From Candidatus Ferrigenium bremense (lineage in GTDB: Bacteria; Pseudomonadota; Gammaproteobacteria; Burkholderiales; Gallionellaceae), in the NCBI GenBank assembly GCA_019449635.1, contig JAGRPI010000013.1:1-64000 (forward strand): a DNA stretch of 64,000 nt. Direction: 5' to 3'. Under the pieces are notes generated by a model that was not told where the DNA came from, made no database searches, and saw only the letters and a list, made by a program, of their open reading frames with translations. Position numbers and translations under genes: made by a program. Below, in pieces: positions 36,591-45,227 of this stretch. How positions within the stretch are numbered: position 1 is the first letter of the stretch; each line of letters opens with the position of its first letter.

Positions 36591-37901
36591 CTAGCCGAGC
36601 TGCTCCAGCCGCAGGCGCGTCACCTTGCCTGCCACCACCGGGAGCGCTTCCACTTTGGCAATCGCCGCGTTGATGCGCTTCTCGCGCGTCTGGTGGGTCA
36701 GCAGGATCAGGTCGGTCTGGTCTTCGCCTTCGTCCGGTTCCTTCTGTATCACCGCATCGATGGATATCTGCTCGTCGGCCAGGATGCGCGTGATGTCGGC
36801 CAGCACGCCCGGCTTGTCCTGCACGCGCAGGCGCAGGTAGTAGCTGGTGGTGACTTCGTCCATCGGCAGGATAGTCAGGTCGGACAACTGGTCCGGCTGG
36901 AAAGCCAGATGCGGCACGCGGTGTTCCGGGTCGGCGGTGTGCATGCGCGTCACGTCGACCAGATCGGCGATCACCGCGCTGGCGGTCGGTTCCGCGCCTG
37001 CGCCCTTGCCGTAATACAGCGTCGATCCGACCGCATCGCCCTGCACCAGCACCGCGTTCATCGCACCTTCAACGTTGGCAATCAGGCGTTTTGATGGAAT
37101 CAGCGTGGGATGCACGCGCAACTCCACGCCTTCATCCGTGCGCCTTGCGATGCCGAGCAGCTTGATGCGGTAGCCGAGTTGTTCGGCATAGCGGATGTCG
37201 GTGGCATCCAGCTTGCTGATGCCCTCGATGTAGGCCTTGTCGAACTGCATCGGGATGCCGAATGCCAGCGCGGACAGGATGGTGATCTTGTGCGCCGCGT
37301 CCACGCCTTCGATGTCGAAGGTCGGGTCGGCCTCGGCGTAGCCCAGACGCTGCGCCTCCTTCAGCACGGTGTCGAAGCTCAGGCCCTTGTCGCGCATCTC
37401 GGACAGGATGAAATTGGTCGTGCCGTTGATGATGCCGGCGATCCACTGGATGCGGTTCGCGGTCAGGCCTTCGCGCAGCGCCTTGATGATCGGGATGCCG
37501 CCCGCCACCGCCGCCTCGAACGCGACCATCACGCCCCTGTCCTGTGCAGCCTTGAAAATCTCGTTGCCGTGCGTCGCAAGCAATGCCTTGTTGGCGGTGA
37601 CCACATGCTTGCCGTTGGCAATCGCTTTCAGCACCAGGTCTTTCGCCACGCCATAGCCGCCGATCAGCTCGACGACGATATCCACTTCGGGGTCGGCCAC
37701 CACCGAAAAGGCATCGTCGGTGATGCGGCATGCGCCGCCGGTGACCTGCTTCGCCAGCTCCAGATTCTTGTCCGCTACCACGGTGATGCGTATCGGGCGT
37801 CCGGCACGGCGCGCGATCTCTTCCGCGTTGCGCCGCAACACAGTAAAAGTGCCGCCGCCGACTGTGCCGATACCGAGGAGCCCTACGTTGATTGGTTTCA
37901 T
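36591..37901 (-). CDS. hom: homoserine dehydrogenase
   Basis: A 436-residue monofunctional enzyme. The N-terminal Rossmann domain starts NVGLLGIGTVGGGTFTVL; the catalytic part has GGIPIIKALREGLTANRI, GIINGTTNFILSEM and DPTFDIEGVDAAHKI; the last ~80 residues are an ACT domain (YYLRLRVQDKPGVLADI), which commonly binds threonine for feedback. It reduces aspartate semialdehyde to homoserine. AGGAATTTAA precedes ATG 37901. It lies between alaA and thrC. Confidence 0.95.
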   Translation of the reverse strand: MKPINVGLLGIGTVGGGTFTVLRRNAEEIARRAGRPIRITVVADKNLELAKQVTGGACRITDDAFSVVADPEVDIVVELIGGYGVAKDLVLKAIANGKHVVTANKALLATHGNEIFKAAQDRGVMVAFEAAVAGGIPIIKALREGLTANRIQWIAGIINGTTNFILSEMRDKGLSFDTVLKEAQRLGYAEADPTFDIEGVDAAHKITILSALAFGIPMQFDKAYIEGISKLDATDIRYAEQLGYRIKLLGIARRTDEGVELRVHPTLIPSKRLIANVEGAMNAVLVQGDAVGSTLYYGKGAGAEPTASAVIADLVDVTRMHTADPEHRVPHLAFQPDQLSDLTILPMDEVTTSYYLRLRVQDKPGVLADITRILADEQISIDAVIQKEPDEGEDQTDLILLTHQTREKRINAAIAKVEALPVVAGKVTRLRLEQLG

Positions 37902-37920
37902 TTAAATTCCTAGTTATTAG

Positions 37921-37990
37921 TAGGAAGACGTAAGACTTAAGTTGGTGTCGTCCGCTTCGCGGTTTTAACTAACAACTTACGTCTTCCGAC
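37921..37990. repeat. inverted repeat between alaA and hom
   Basis: GGAAGACGTAAG (37923-37934) and its complement CTTACGTCTTCC (37977-37988) enclose a GC-rich centre with GTCCGCTTCGCGG. No T-run. A separate repeat type not seen elsewhere in the window. Confidence 0.7.
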
Positions 37991-38001
37991 TTCCAACCGG
38001 T

Positions 38002-39228
38002 TTACGTGCCGTGTTGCTTGCGGTAGTTTTCCAGAAAGCGCGCGATGCGCCCGATCGCTTCGACCAGGTCATCCATATTAGGCAGGAACACCACGCGGAT
38101 GTGGTCGGGGTGTATCCAGTTGAAGCCGCTGCCCTGCACGACCAGCACCTTCTCGGTTTCCAGCAGTTCGAGGATGAATTTCTGGTCATCCTCGATCGGA
38201 TAGATCTTGGGATCGAAGCGCGGAAACAGATACAACGCGGCCTTCGGCTTGACGCACGTCACGCCGGGAATTGCCGTAAGCAGCTTGTAGGCCAGGTCGC
38301 GCTGCTTGCACAGGCGTCCGCCCGGCGCGACCAGGTCGTTGATGCTCTGGTAGCCGCCCAGCGCGGTCTGGATGGCGAACTGCCCCGGCACATTGGAACA
38401 CAGCCGCATCGAGGCCAGGATGGTCAGGCCGTTGATGTAATCCTGCGCGTGTTTCTTCTCGCCGGACACCACCATCCAGCCGGCCCGGTAACCGCAGGCG
38501 CGGTAGTTCTTCGACAGCCCGTTCAGCGTGAGAAACAGCACATCGTCGGCCAGCGAGGCGATCGAGGTATGCGTCGCGCCATCGTACAGCATCTTGTCGT
38601 AGATCTCGTCGGCGAAGACGATGAGTTCGTGTTCGCGCGCGATTTCTACCACTTCGTGCAGCAGCTCATCTGAATACAGCGCGCCGGTCGGATTGTTCGG
38701 ATTGATGATGACGATGGCGCGCGTGTTCGGCGTGATCTTGCTGCGTATGTCGGCAAGGTCGGGCATCCACTCGTTCTGCTCGTCGCACAGGTAATGGCGC
38801 GGTGTGCCGCCCGCCAGCGTGACCGCCGCCGTCCACAGCGGGTAATCCGGCGCGGGCACCAGCACCTCGTCGCCGGTGTTGAGCAACCCCTGCATCGCCA
38901 TCACGATCAGTTCCGAAGCGCCGTTGCCGATGTAGATGTCCTCCAGCCCGACACCGGCGATCTTCTTGGACTGACAGTAATGCATGATCGCCTTGCGCGC
39001 CGCAAACATGCCCTTGGAATCGGAATAGCCGGACGAATTCGGCATGTTGAGGATCACGTCCTGCTGGATCTCCTCCGGCGCCTCGAAGCCGAACGGCGCA
39101 AGGTTGCCGATGTTCAGCTTGATGATGCGCTGCCCCTCCTCCTCCATCTGCTTGGCGCGTTCCATCACCGGCCCGCGGATGTCGTAGCACACGTTGGAAA
39201 GCTTGGTCGATTTCAATATGGGTTTCAC
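38002..39228 (-). CDS. alaA: alanine transaminase AlaA (class I/II aminotransferase)
   Basis: A 408-residue PLP enzyme closely resembling E. coli AlaA/YfbQ: SKLSNVCYDIRGPV-type N-terminus, KLNIGNLAPFGFEAPEEI, GYSDSKGMFAARKAIM, PDYPLWTAAV, INPNNPTGA, FADEIYDKMLYD and the PLP-lysine region NGLSKNYRACGYRAGW. It makes alanine from pyruvate and glutamate. The start is GTG at 39228 with ACAGGTG upstream. First gene of an alaA-hom-thrC operon, an order common in betaproteobacteria. Confidence 0.94.
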   Translation of the reverse strand: MKPILKSTKLSNVCYDIRGPVMERAKQMEEEGQRIIKLNIGNLAPFGFEAPEEIQQDVILNMPNSSGYSDSKGMFAARKAIMHYCQSKKIAGVGLEDIYIGNGASELIVMAMQGLLNTGDEVLVPAPDYPLWTAAVTLAGGTPRHYLCDEQNEWMPDLADIRSKITPNTRAIVIINPNNPTGALYSDELLHEVVEIAREHELIVFADEIYDKMLYDGATHTSIASLADDVLFLTLNGLSKNYRACGYRAGWMVVSGEKKHAQDYINGLTILASMRLCSNVPGQFAIQTALGGYQSINDLVAPGGRLCKQRDLAYKLLTAIPGVTCVKPKAALYLFPRFDPKIYPIEDDQKFILELLETEKVLVVQGSGFNWIHPDHIRVVFLPNMDDLVEAIGRIARFLENYRKQHGT

Positions 39229-39375
39229 GGTTCACCTGTAAGGTCGTGACGGCTTATCCGGGGGGCGCGATGGAGCGCCCCCGCATGATAAAATCCGGCA
39301 CAAGGCTGCAAAGGGCGCGATTTTACCTGCGCCGCCCCCGCACAGCAAATGCCATACGACAAAGGAGACCAGTCT

Positions 39376-39744
39376 TTGAAACTGCATCTGGCCAATCCCG
39401 GCGACACCAAACTGTTCACCGCATACGGTGCGGATCACGTCATGGTCAACGGCGAGCGCCATGAGCGCAGCATCGCGGTGCTCGCGGAAGAGGTGCGCAG
39501 CGACTGGAATGCCGCCGGCTTCGACAGGCTGAACGAAACCCATTTCGCCTGGTTCCTCGCATTCAGACCAGACGTGCTGTTGCTCGGCACCGGCGCGCAG
39601 CAACGCTTTGCGCACCCGCGCCTGTACCGCGCGTTGACCGATGCGGGCATCGGCGTAGAGTGCATGACCACCCCGGCGGCATGCCGCACCTACAACATCC
39701 TGGTGGCGGAAGGCCGCAGGGTGATCGCGGCGATTTTGTTGTAA
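39376..39744 (+). CDS. Mth938-like (DUF498/NDUFAF3 family) domain protein
   Basis: A 122-residue single-domain protein: MKLHLANPGDTKLFTAYG, then ITVNGxxH-like HVMVNGERHERSIAVL, DVLLLGTGAQQRFAHPRLYRAL and VECMTTPAACRTYNILVAEG. It matches the Mth938 fold, whose eukaryotic members help assemble complex I; the bacterial role is unknown. TTG at 39376 is preferred over ATG 39349 because AAAGGAG lies eight bases before the TTG and inside the longer frame. Divergent from alaA. Confidence 0.85.
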   Translation: MKLHLANPGDTKLFTAYGADHVMVNGERHERSIAVLAEEVRSDWNAAGFDRLNETHFAWFLAFRPDVLLLGTGAQQRFAHPRLYRALTDAGIGVECMTTPAACRTYNILVAEGRRVIAAILL

Positions 39745-39755
39745 TACTCCAACAA

Positions 39756-39827
39756 CCGTTCGTCCCGAGTGCCGCGCATAGCGCGGTGTATCGAGGGAAG
39801 TAGCCCGCATAGCGGGCATATCGAAGG
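39756..39827. repeat. family B copy upstream of GIY-YIG gene
   Basis: 39756-39797 reads CCGTTCGTCCCGAGTGCCGC-GCATAGCGCGGTGTATCGAGGG; a second palindrome, AGCCCGCATAGCGGGCATATCGAAGG, follows. The first unit is the inverted counterpart of 40184-40223. Confidence 0.88.
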
Positions 39828-39850
39828 AGAAAATAAAATGGGGAGCCTAC

Positions 39851-40147
39851 ATGGCCTTCTGGGTTTACCTCCTTAGCTGTGCAGATGGCTCGTACTACAC
39901 TGGCCACACTGACAACTTGGAGCAACGTATCGGCGAACATCAGGCCGGAGCTTGTCCAGGTTACACAGCCGGCAGATTGCCTGTTAGCCTTGTCTGGTCG
40001 CAGGAATGTACGACACGCGAAGAAGCATTGTCCGCTGAGATGCAGATCAAAGGGTGGAGCCGCAAGAAAAAGGAAGCAATGATGCGCGGCGATTGGGATG
40101 ATGTTGCACTCTTGGCTAAAAAAGACTTTAGAAAAAACAGCCCATGA
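39851..40147 (+). CDS. GIY-YIG nuclease-domain protein (YhbQ-like)
   Basis: A 98-residue GIY-YIG domain. It opens MAFWVYLLSCADGSYYTGHT, in which VYLLSC and YYTGHT correspond to the GIY and YIG strands; Arg26 (EQRIGEHQ) and Glu76-like residues of the fold follow. Stand-alone UPF0213 proteins have weak or uncertain nuclease activity. The gene is bracketed by inverted copies of the family B palindrome about 25-55 bases from each end. No strong ribosome site; TGGGGAG lies upstream. Confidence 0.85.
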   Translation: MAFWVYLLSCADGSYYTGHTDNLEQRIGEHQAGACPGYTAGRLPVSLVWSQECTTREEALSAEMQIKGWSRKKKEAMMRGDWDDVALLAKKDFRKNSP

Positions 40148-40183
40148 GTACCCTGAAAACTGGTATATCGATACACCCATTCC

Positions 40184-40223
40184 CCCTTCGATACGGCGCT
40201 ATGCGCCTACTCAGGGCGAACGG
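40184..40223. repeat. family B copy downstream of GIY-YIG gene (inverted)
   Basis: CCCTTCGATACGGCGCTATGCGCCTACTCAGGGCGAACGG; its reverse complement starts CCGTTCGCCCTGAGT...GCATAGCGCCGTATCGAAGGG, matching the upstream copy at 39756. Confidence 0.9.
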
Positions 40224-40244
40224 AAATGAACTTTACGGAGTGTC

Positions 40245-41195
40245 ATGAGCCAATCCCTGAAAAACGTCATCCGCCAGGCCGAGCAGATCATCCTCGGCAA
40301 GCCGCAGCAGATCCGCCTCGCGCTCACCTGCCTGCTGGCGCGCGGCCATCTGCTCATCGAAGACCTGCCCGGCGTTGGCAAGACCACGCTGGCACAGGTG
40401 CTGGCACGCACGCTGGACTTGCAGTTCGGGCGCATCCAGTTCACCAGCGACCTGCTGCCTGCCGATATCCTCGGCGTATCGGTATACCAGCGCGCAGGTG
40501 CCGATCCGACAGGCGCCCCCAATTCAACAAGTGGAAAGTTCGTGTTCCACCCCGGCCCGATTTTCGCGCAAATGATCCTGGCGGACGAGGTGAACCGCGC
40601 CACACCCAAGGCGCAGAGCGCACTGCTGGAAGCGATGGAAGAGCAGCAGGTGACCATCGAAGGCACGACGCGCCCGCTGCCCGCGCCTTTCTTCGTCATT
40701 GCCACGCAGAACCCGCTGCACCAGATCGGCACCTTCTCGCTGCCGGAATCGCAGCTGGACCGATTCCTGATGCGCATCCAGATGGGCTATCCCGACGCGC
40801 AGGCAGAGCGCGGCCTGCTGTCCGGCATGGACCGGCGCGAGATCATCGCCCACCTCAGCCCGCAGATGGAAAGTGCGGAACTGCTGGCGCTGCAACAGCG
40901 CGCCAGGCTGGTATTCGCCTCTCCCGCGCTGCTCGATTACCTTCAGGCCATCCTGCGCCATACGCGCGAATCGGCGCGCTATACGCACGGCCTCAGCCCG
41001 CGCGCCGGGCTGGCGCTGCTTTCCGCCGCGCGCGCCTGGGCATTGCTCCACGAGCGCGAGGCAGTCATCCCGGAAGACGTGCAGGCAGTCTTGCCCGGCG
41101 TGGTCAGCCACCGCCTGCAGGCGGTCGGCGAATATCAGAAACAAAACAGCGATGTGCTGGTGCGCGAATTGATCGAGGCGGTCGCGATCCCGTAA
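40245..41195 (+). CDS. MoxR-family AAA+ ATPase
   Basis: A 316-residue MoxR ATPase: Walker A EDLPGVGKTTLAQ, FTSDLLPADILG, Walker B ILADEVNRATPKAQSALLEAMEE, sensor 1 FVIATQNP, SLPESQLDRF (arginine-finger region) and the C-terminal lid YTHGLSPRAGLALLSAARA. MoxR proteins act as chaperone-like partners of von Willebrand-type or DUF58 proteins. The DUF58 gene begins five bases after its stop. CGGAGTGTC precedes ATG 40245, partly from the flanking repeat. Confidence 0.93.
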   Translation: MSQSLKNVIRQAEQIILGKPQQIRLALTCLLARGHLLIEDLPGVGKTTLAQVLARTLDLQFGRIQFTSDLLPADILGVSVYQRAGADPTGAPNSTSGKFVFHPGPIFAQMILADEVNRATPKAQSALLEAMEEQQVTIEGTTRPLPAPFFVIATQNPLHQIGTFSLPESQLDRFLMRIQMGYPDAQAERGLLSGMDRREIIAHLSPQMESAELLALQQRARLVFASPALLDYLQAILRHTRESARYTHGLSPRAGLALLSAARAWALLHEREAVIPEDVQAVLPGVVSHRLQAVGEYQKQNSDVLVRELIEAVAIP

Positions 41196-41199
41196 TCCC

Positions 41200-42327
41200 G
41201 TGCTGACCGCACTCAAAACCCGTTTTTTTACCTGGCTGTTCCGCCCGAAGATCGAAAGCGGAAGCGTCACCCTCACGCAGCGCCGCATCTTCATCCTGCC
41301 CACCCGGCAAGGCCTGGCGCTGGCCTTCATGCTGGTGCTGATGCTGCTCGGCGACATCAACTACAACCTCAGCCTCGGCTATGTGCTGACTTTCCTGCTG
41401 GCGATGATGGCGCTGATGTCCATGCTGCACGCCTTTCGCAATCTTGCACACCTGGAGATCCGTGCCGGTCATGCCGATGCCGCGTTCCGCGGCGGGACTG
41501 CACGATTTGTGCTGCATTTTCACAATCACGGCAAGTTGCCGCGCTACCGGCTGTGCCTGCGCGGAGGTAACGGCGCAGCCGTTGGTCAACTCGCGACGTC
41601 CTCCTTGCGGGGGTTGCGCAACGGCAAGGGCAACACGGCCAGCTTCGATGTGCCCGCCCTGCAGGACACCGAAGTCGCCTTCCCGGTACCCGCCACGCGG
41701 CGCGGCTGGCTGGACTTGGGCAGACTGACGCTGTACACCGAATTCCCGCTCGGCCTGTTCCATGCATGGTCATACCTGCATTTCGACACGCGCTGCCTGG
41801 TTTACCCCAGGCCCATGGCCGGTGTACCGCTGCCGTCCGGCACTGCACCGGATGGCGCAGGCAAGCGCAGCATCACCGGCGATGACGACTTCAGCGGGCT
41901 GCGCAAATATGTGGCGGGTGATGCCCTGCCGCGCATCGACTGGAAGGCGTTTGCGCGTGAACGGGGCTTGCAGGTCAAGCAATTCTCCACGCAGGCCGGC
42001 GAAGAATTATGGCTGGATATCGCCGACGCGCCCGACCGCAACGAGGAAGACAAACTGGCACGCATGACGCGCTGGGTACTGGATGCCGAGGCGCAAGGAT
42101 TGCGTTACGGGCTGCGCCTGCCGGATGGCGGATTGCCCTCCAGCAGCGGCACGGCGCATCGCGACGCATGCCTGCGCCGGATTGCGCTGTTCAATCTGCC
42201 GCAGCACCCTCTCCCTCCTTCGACAAGCTCAGGACAGGCCAAGCCCTCTCTCACAAGTGGGAGAGGGGCTCGTTTTGTTCCCCTCTCCCGTTTACGGGAG
42301 AGGGGCAAGGGGAGAGGGCAAACATGA
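41200..42327 (+). CDS. DUF58 family membrane protein with repeat-derived C-terminal tail
   Basis: A 375-residue protein. Two helices (about 35-75) follow RRIFILPTRQGLALAFM; then a soluble part with the DUF58 signature DDDFSGLRKYVAGDALPRIDW (listed in two parts: DDDFSGLRKY, DALPRIDW) and GEELWLDIADAP. The last ~40 residues (HPLPPSTSSGQAKPSLTSGR onward, ending GKGRGQT) are translation of composite family A/B repeats, not of DUF58 sequence, so the ancestral stop was probably earlier. GTG start at 41200. The stop overlaps the tgpA start (ATGA). Confidence 0.9.
   Translation: MLTALKTRFFTWLFRPKIESGSVTLTQRRIFILPTRQGLALAFMLVLMLLGDINYNLSLGYVLTFLLAMMALMSMLHAFRNLAHLEIRAGHADAAFRGGTARFVLHFHNHGKLPRYRLCLRGGNGAAVGQLATSSLRGLRNGKGNTASFDVPALQDTEVAFPVPATRRGWLDLGRLTLYTEFPLGLFHAWSYLHFDTRCLVYPRPMAGVPLPSGTAPDGAGKRSITGDDDFSGLRKYVAGDALPRIDWKAFARERGLQVKQFSTQAGEELWLDIADAPDRNEEDKLARMTRWVLDAEAQGLRYGLRLPDGGLPSSSGTAHRDACLRRIALFNLPQHPLPPSTSSGQAKPSLTSGRGARFVPLSRLRERGKGRGQT
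42206..42319. repeat. composite family A repeat with embedded family B half-unit
   Basis: CCCTCTCCCTCC, CTTCGACAAGCTCAGGACAGG (family B), CTCTCTCACAAGTGGGAGAG, CCCTCTCCCGTTTACGGGAG and AGGGGCAAGGGGAGAGGG. It encodes the end of DUF58 and supplies the ribosome site of tgpA. Confidence 0.9.
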
Positions 42328-44369
42328 GCAAGCCGCTTATCTATGGACTGCTGCTGTCCATTCTGATGGTCATCACGCCGCATGCCGGCCACCTGCCGCT
42401 GTGGGTCAGCGCCTTGTGCGCGGCCCTGCTGGTGTGGCGCACCTATCTCACCTACACCGGCAATCCGCTGCCGCAACGCTGGCTGCTGCTGGGGATCACC
42501 TTCGCCAGCGTGGGCGGCATCCTGATCGCCTTCCACACGCTGTTCGGGCGCGAGGCAGGCGTCACACTGCTGATCCTGCTCACCACGCTGAAGTTCATGG
42601 AACTGCGCAGTCCGCGCGATGCGACGGTGCTGGTCTATCTCGCCTGCTTCATCATCATCACCAACTTCTTCTACTCGCAGAGCATTCCCACCGCGCTGTA
42701 CATGCTCGCCACGCTGCTGGCCATCGTCACGGCGTGGGTACACCTGCAGGCACAGACCATCGCGCTCAAGCCGCGGCTGCACATCGCGGCTACCCTGCTG
42801 CTGCAAGCCATTCCGCTGACGCTGGTGCTGTTCATCCTGTTCCCGCGCGTGCAGGGCCCGCTGTGGGGCTTGCCGCAGGATGCCTTCGCCAGCAGCGGGC
42901 TGGACGACAAGATGGCGCCGGGCAGCCTGAGCCGCCTGATCCTGTCGGATGAAGTCGCATTTCGCGTCAGCTACGCAGGCAAACCGCCGCGCCGCGAGCA
43001 GATGTACTGGCGCGGGCCGGTACTGTGGAATTTCGACGGGCGCACCTGGACGCCCGGCAGGACCGCATTCAGCATCGCCCCGCAATTCACCGAAACCGGG
43101 CAGGCGATCGATTACAGCGTCACGCTGGAGCCGCACAACAAGACCTGGCTGTTTGCGCTCGACATGCCTGAGCACCTCTCCATCCCGGCCAATATCACCG
43201 ATGACTTCCGGATCGTGCAGAATGAACCGGTGAAGGCGCGGCTGCGCTACGAGGCACGCTCGAACCTCTCCTACCACGCCAACCCGCACGAGGCCGAGCG
43301 GCAGATCCAGCGCGCCCTGCGACTGCCGCCAGCACTCAATCCGCAAGCTCTGCAGCTTGCCGCAGACTGGCGCGCCCAAGCCGAAGCCGCTCCCTCTCCC
43401 CAACCCTCTGGTGAAACAACCAGCCACTCGACTAAGCCCGCAAGCGGGCGAGGGGGCAATCGTTCCCTTGCGGGGATTGATGAATCTATCGTGCGCGCCG
43501 CCCTCGCCTATTTCGGCCAGCAGAATTTCCAGTACACGCTGGAGCCGCCACCGCTCGGCTTTCATGCTGTGGATGATTTTCTGTTCACCACCCGGCAGGG
43601 ATTCTGCGAGCACTACGCCTCGGCCTTCGTATTTTTGATGCGCGCCGCGCACATCCCGGCGCGCGTCGTGACCGGCTATCAGGGCGGCGAATTCAATGCG
43701 CTGGGCAATTACTACATCGTGCGCCAGTCAGATGCGCACGCCTGGGCAGAGGTCTGGCTGGCCGGACAGGGCTGGGTGCGCATCGATCCGACCGCAGTGA
43801 TCGCCCCGGCGCGCGTCGAACGCGGCCTGTCCGCCGCCGTAGCCAACAACGCCGCCCTGCCGTTCATGGCGCGCAACCCGCCGCAGTGGCTGCACGAGCT
43901 GCGCCTGAACTGGGACACGCTGGCCAACCAGTGGAACCAGTGGGTGCTGGGCTACAACAGTGAACGCCAGTTCGCTTTCCTGACCCGCCTCGGCATGGAA
44001 TCCGTCACCTGGCAGAAAATGGCGCTCAATATGGCGACCGGCGTGGGCCTGCTGGTCGCGCTGTTCGCGCTGTTCATGCTGCGCCATTTGTTCAGACACC
44101 GGCCGGACAAGGTCCAGGCGGCATGGCTCAAACTATGCCGCAGATTGGCGAAAGCCGGCCTGCCGCGCGCCGCACACGAAGGCGCACGGGACTACGCCGA
44201 ACGCGTCGCCGCCGCGCGCCCCCACCTCGCCGCTGCGATGCGCGACCTTGCCGCGCGCTACGGCGCATTGCGCTACGGCGCAGCTCAGGAAGAACGGGCG
44301 CTACAGGAATTCATCAGTCTCATTGCAAAATTTCCGTCATTCCCGCGAAGGCGGGGATCCAGCAAATAA
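42324..44369 (+). CDS. tgpA: transglutaminase-like membrane protein, TgpA type
   Basis: A 681-residue protein. About six N-terminal helices (DUF3488) are followed by a periplasmic transglutaminase domain with FCEHYASAFVFLMRAA (Cys), SDAHAWAEVWLAGQGWVRID (His and Asp), then a last helix (about 565-590, VGLLVALFALFMLRHLF) and a DUF4129-like cytoplasmic tail. The MoxR-DUF58-TgpA operon is conserved in proteobacteria; TgpA is essential in Pseudomonas aeruginosa. GGAGAGGGCAAAC before the ATG is the arm of a family A repeat. A second repeat (43391-43457) is inserted in frame upstream of the catalytic Cys, and the last residues (KFPSFPRRRGSSK) come from a family G repeat. Confidence 0.92.
   Translation: MSKPLIYGLLLSILMVITPHAGHLPLWVSALCAALLVWRTYLTYTGNPLPQRWLLLGITFASVGGILIAFHTLFGREAGVTLLILLTTLKFMELRSPRDATVLVYLACFIIITNFFYSQSIPTALYMLATLLAIVTAWVHLQAQTIALKPRLHIAATLLLQAIPLTLVLFILFPRVQGPLWGLPQDAFASSGLDDKMAPGSLSRLILSDEVAFRVSYAGKPPRREQMYWRGPVLWNFDGRTWTPGRTAFSIAPQFTETGQAIDYSVTLEPHNKTWLFALDMPEHLSIPANITDDFRIVQNEPVKARLRYEARSNLSYHANPHEAERQIQRALRLPPALNPQALQLAADWRAQAEAAPSPQPSGETTSHSTKPASGRGGNRSLAGIDESIVRAALAYFGQQNFQYTLEPPPLGFHAVDDFLFTTRQGFCEHYASAFVFLMRAAHIPARVVTGYQGGEFNALGNYYIVRQSDAHAWAEVWLAGQGWVRIDPTAVIAPARVERGLSAAVANNAALPFMARNPPQWLHELRLNWDTLANQWNQWVLGYNSERQFAFLTRLGMESVTWQKMALNMATGVGLLVALFALFMLRHLFRHRPDKVQAAWLKLCRRLAKAGLPRAAHEGARDYAERVAAARPHLAAAMRDLAARYGALRYGAAQEERALQEFISLIAKFPSFPRRRGSSK
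43391..43457. repeat. family A repeat inserted in frame in tgpA
   Basis: TCCCTCTCCCCAACCCTCTG, GCCCGCAAGCGGGCGAGGGGG, with CCAGCCACTCGACTA between. Translated PSPQPSGETTSHSTKPASGR. Confidence 0.85.
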
Positions 44370-44457
44370 AACCCGTTCCGCGTAGCGGACAAAACCAAAC
44401 CATCTTGTTCCGCTGCGCAGGATTTTTTTGCTAACTGGATTCCCGCCTTCGCGGGAT
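44335..44457. repeat. family G element after tgpA (GTCATTCCCGC...GCGGGA)
   Basis: GTCATTCCCGCGAAGGCGGG, ATCCAG, a central CGTAGCGGAC/GTTCCGCTGCG pair, then CTGGATTCCCGCCTTCGCGG. It contributes the tgpA stop. A very similar element is at 61090-61209. Confidence 0.88.
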
Positions 44458-44536
44458 AACCAGCGACTTGCCCGCTTGCGGGCCTAGTCGAATGGCTAGT
44501 AGCTCCATCAATGACAGGCCAGTTGAGCCGCGATGC

Positions 44537-44542
44537 TATAAT
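44537..44542 (+). promoter_or_regulatory. probable -10 element of queD
   Basis: TATAAT exact consensus 28 bases before the queD ATG. The -35 is weak (GACAGG at 18 bases or TTGAGC too near), so confidence is moderate. Confidence 0.4.
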
Positions 44543-44570
44543 CTGCGCACTTAAACCGATTGCAACCAAC

Positions 44571-45014
44571 ATGCTGATTACCCGCCGTCTGGAATTCGAT
44601 GCCGGACACCGCATCCCCGGCCACACCAGCCAGTGCAGGCACCTGCACGGGCATCGCTATGCCATCGAGATCACCCTGTCCGGCGACATCATCACAACCG
44701 AGGGGCAACCCGAACAAGGCATGGTGATGGACTTCTCCGATGTGAAGCGCATCGCCAACGAAAAGCTGGTCGACGCATGGGACCACGCCTTCCTGGTCTA
44801 TCGCGGCGACAAGACGGTATGCAACTTCCTCACCGGCCTGCCGGAGCACAAGACGGTCATCCTCGATGCCGTCCCGACCGCCGAAAATCTCGCGCAGATC
44901 GCTTTCGACATTCTCAGCCCCGCTTACCGGGACACTTACGGCAACCGCCTGCGCCTCGAACGGGTGCGCATCTACGAGACCCCCAACAACTGGGCGGACT
45001 GCGTGCGCGATTAG
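44571..45014 (+). CDS. queD: 6-carboxy-5,6,7,8-tetrahydropterin synthase QueD
   Basis: A 147-residue T-fold enzyme of queuosine synthesis. Zinc ligands are His13 (FDAGHRIPG), His26 and His28 (HLHGH), and Cys22 just before is the catalytic Cys of QueD. AWDHAFLVY, PTAENLA and ETPNNWADC complete the signature. It converts dihydroneopterin triphosphate to carboxytetrahydropterin. The open frame starts at 44511, but the family N-terminus begins at MLITRRLEFDAGH. tRNA-Ser follows 48 bases downstream. Confidence 0.95.
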   Translation: MLITRRLEFDAGHRIPGHTSQCRHLHGHRYAIEITLSGDIITTEGQPEQGMVMDFSDVKRIANEKLVDAWDHAFLVYRGDKTVCNFLTGLPEHKTVILDAVPTAENLAQIAFDILSPAYRDTYGNRLRLERVRIYETPNNWADCVRD

Positions 45015-45062
45015 GCGTTTTTCTGGACACACCGTGCGCCTTGGTTCAAAATGCGCGGCCTC

Positions 45063-45152
45063 GGAGGGCTGGCAGAGCGGTTGAATGCACCAGTCTTGAA
45101 AACTGGCAAGGGTTCGCGCCCTTCGTGAGTTCGAATCTCACGCCCTCCGCCA
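45063..45152 (+). tRNA. tRNA-Ser (anticodon UGA)
   Basis: A 90-nt class II tRNA. Acceptor GGAGGGC/GCCCTCC, discriminator G, encoded CCA. Anticodon arm CCAGT-CTTGAAA-ACTGG with anticodon TGA. A long variable arm (GGGTTCGCGCCC) and T arm GTGAGTTCGAATCTCAC are typical of tRNA-Ser. Confidence 0.97.
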
Positions 45153-45227
45153 GACAAAATGACCTCCTGGCGGTTCTTTGCCGGGATAATCCGGCAACCG
45201 GGCCGATGATGAAGCTTATATAAGCAA

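Noticed and set aside
42105-43652. 515-codon open frame antisense to the DUF58/tgpA junction
   Set aside because: Composition-driven antisense frame over well-supported genes.
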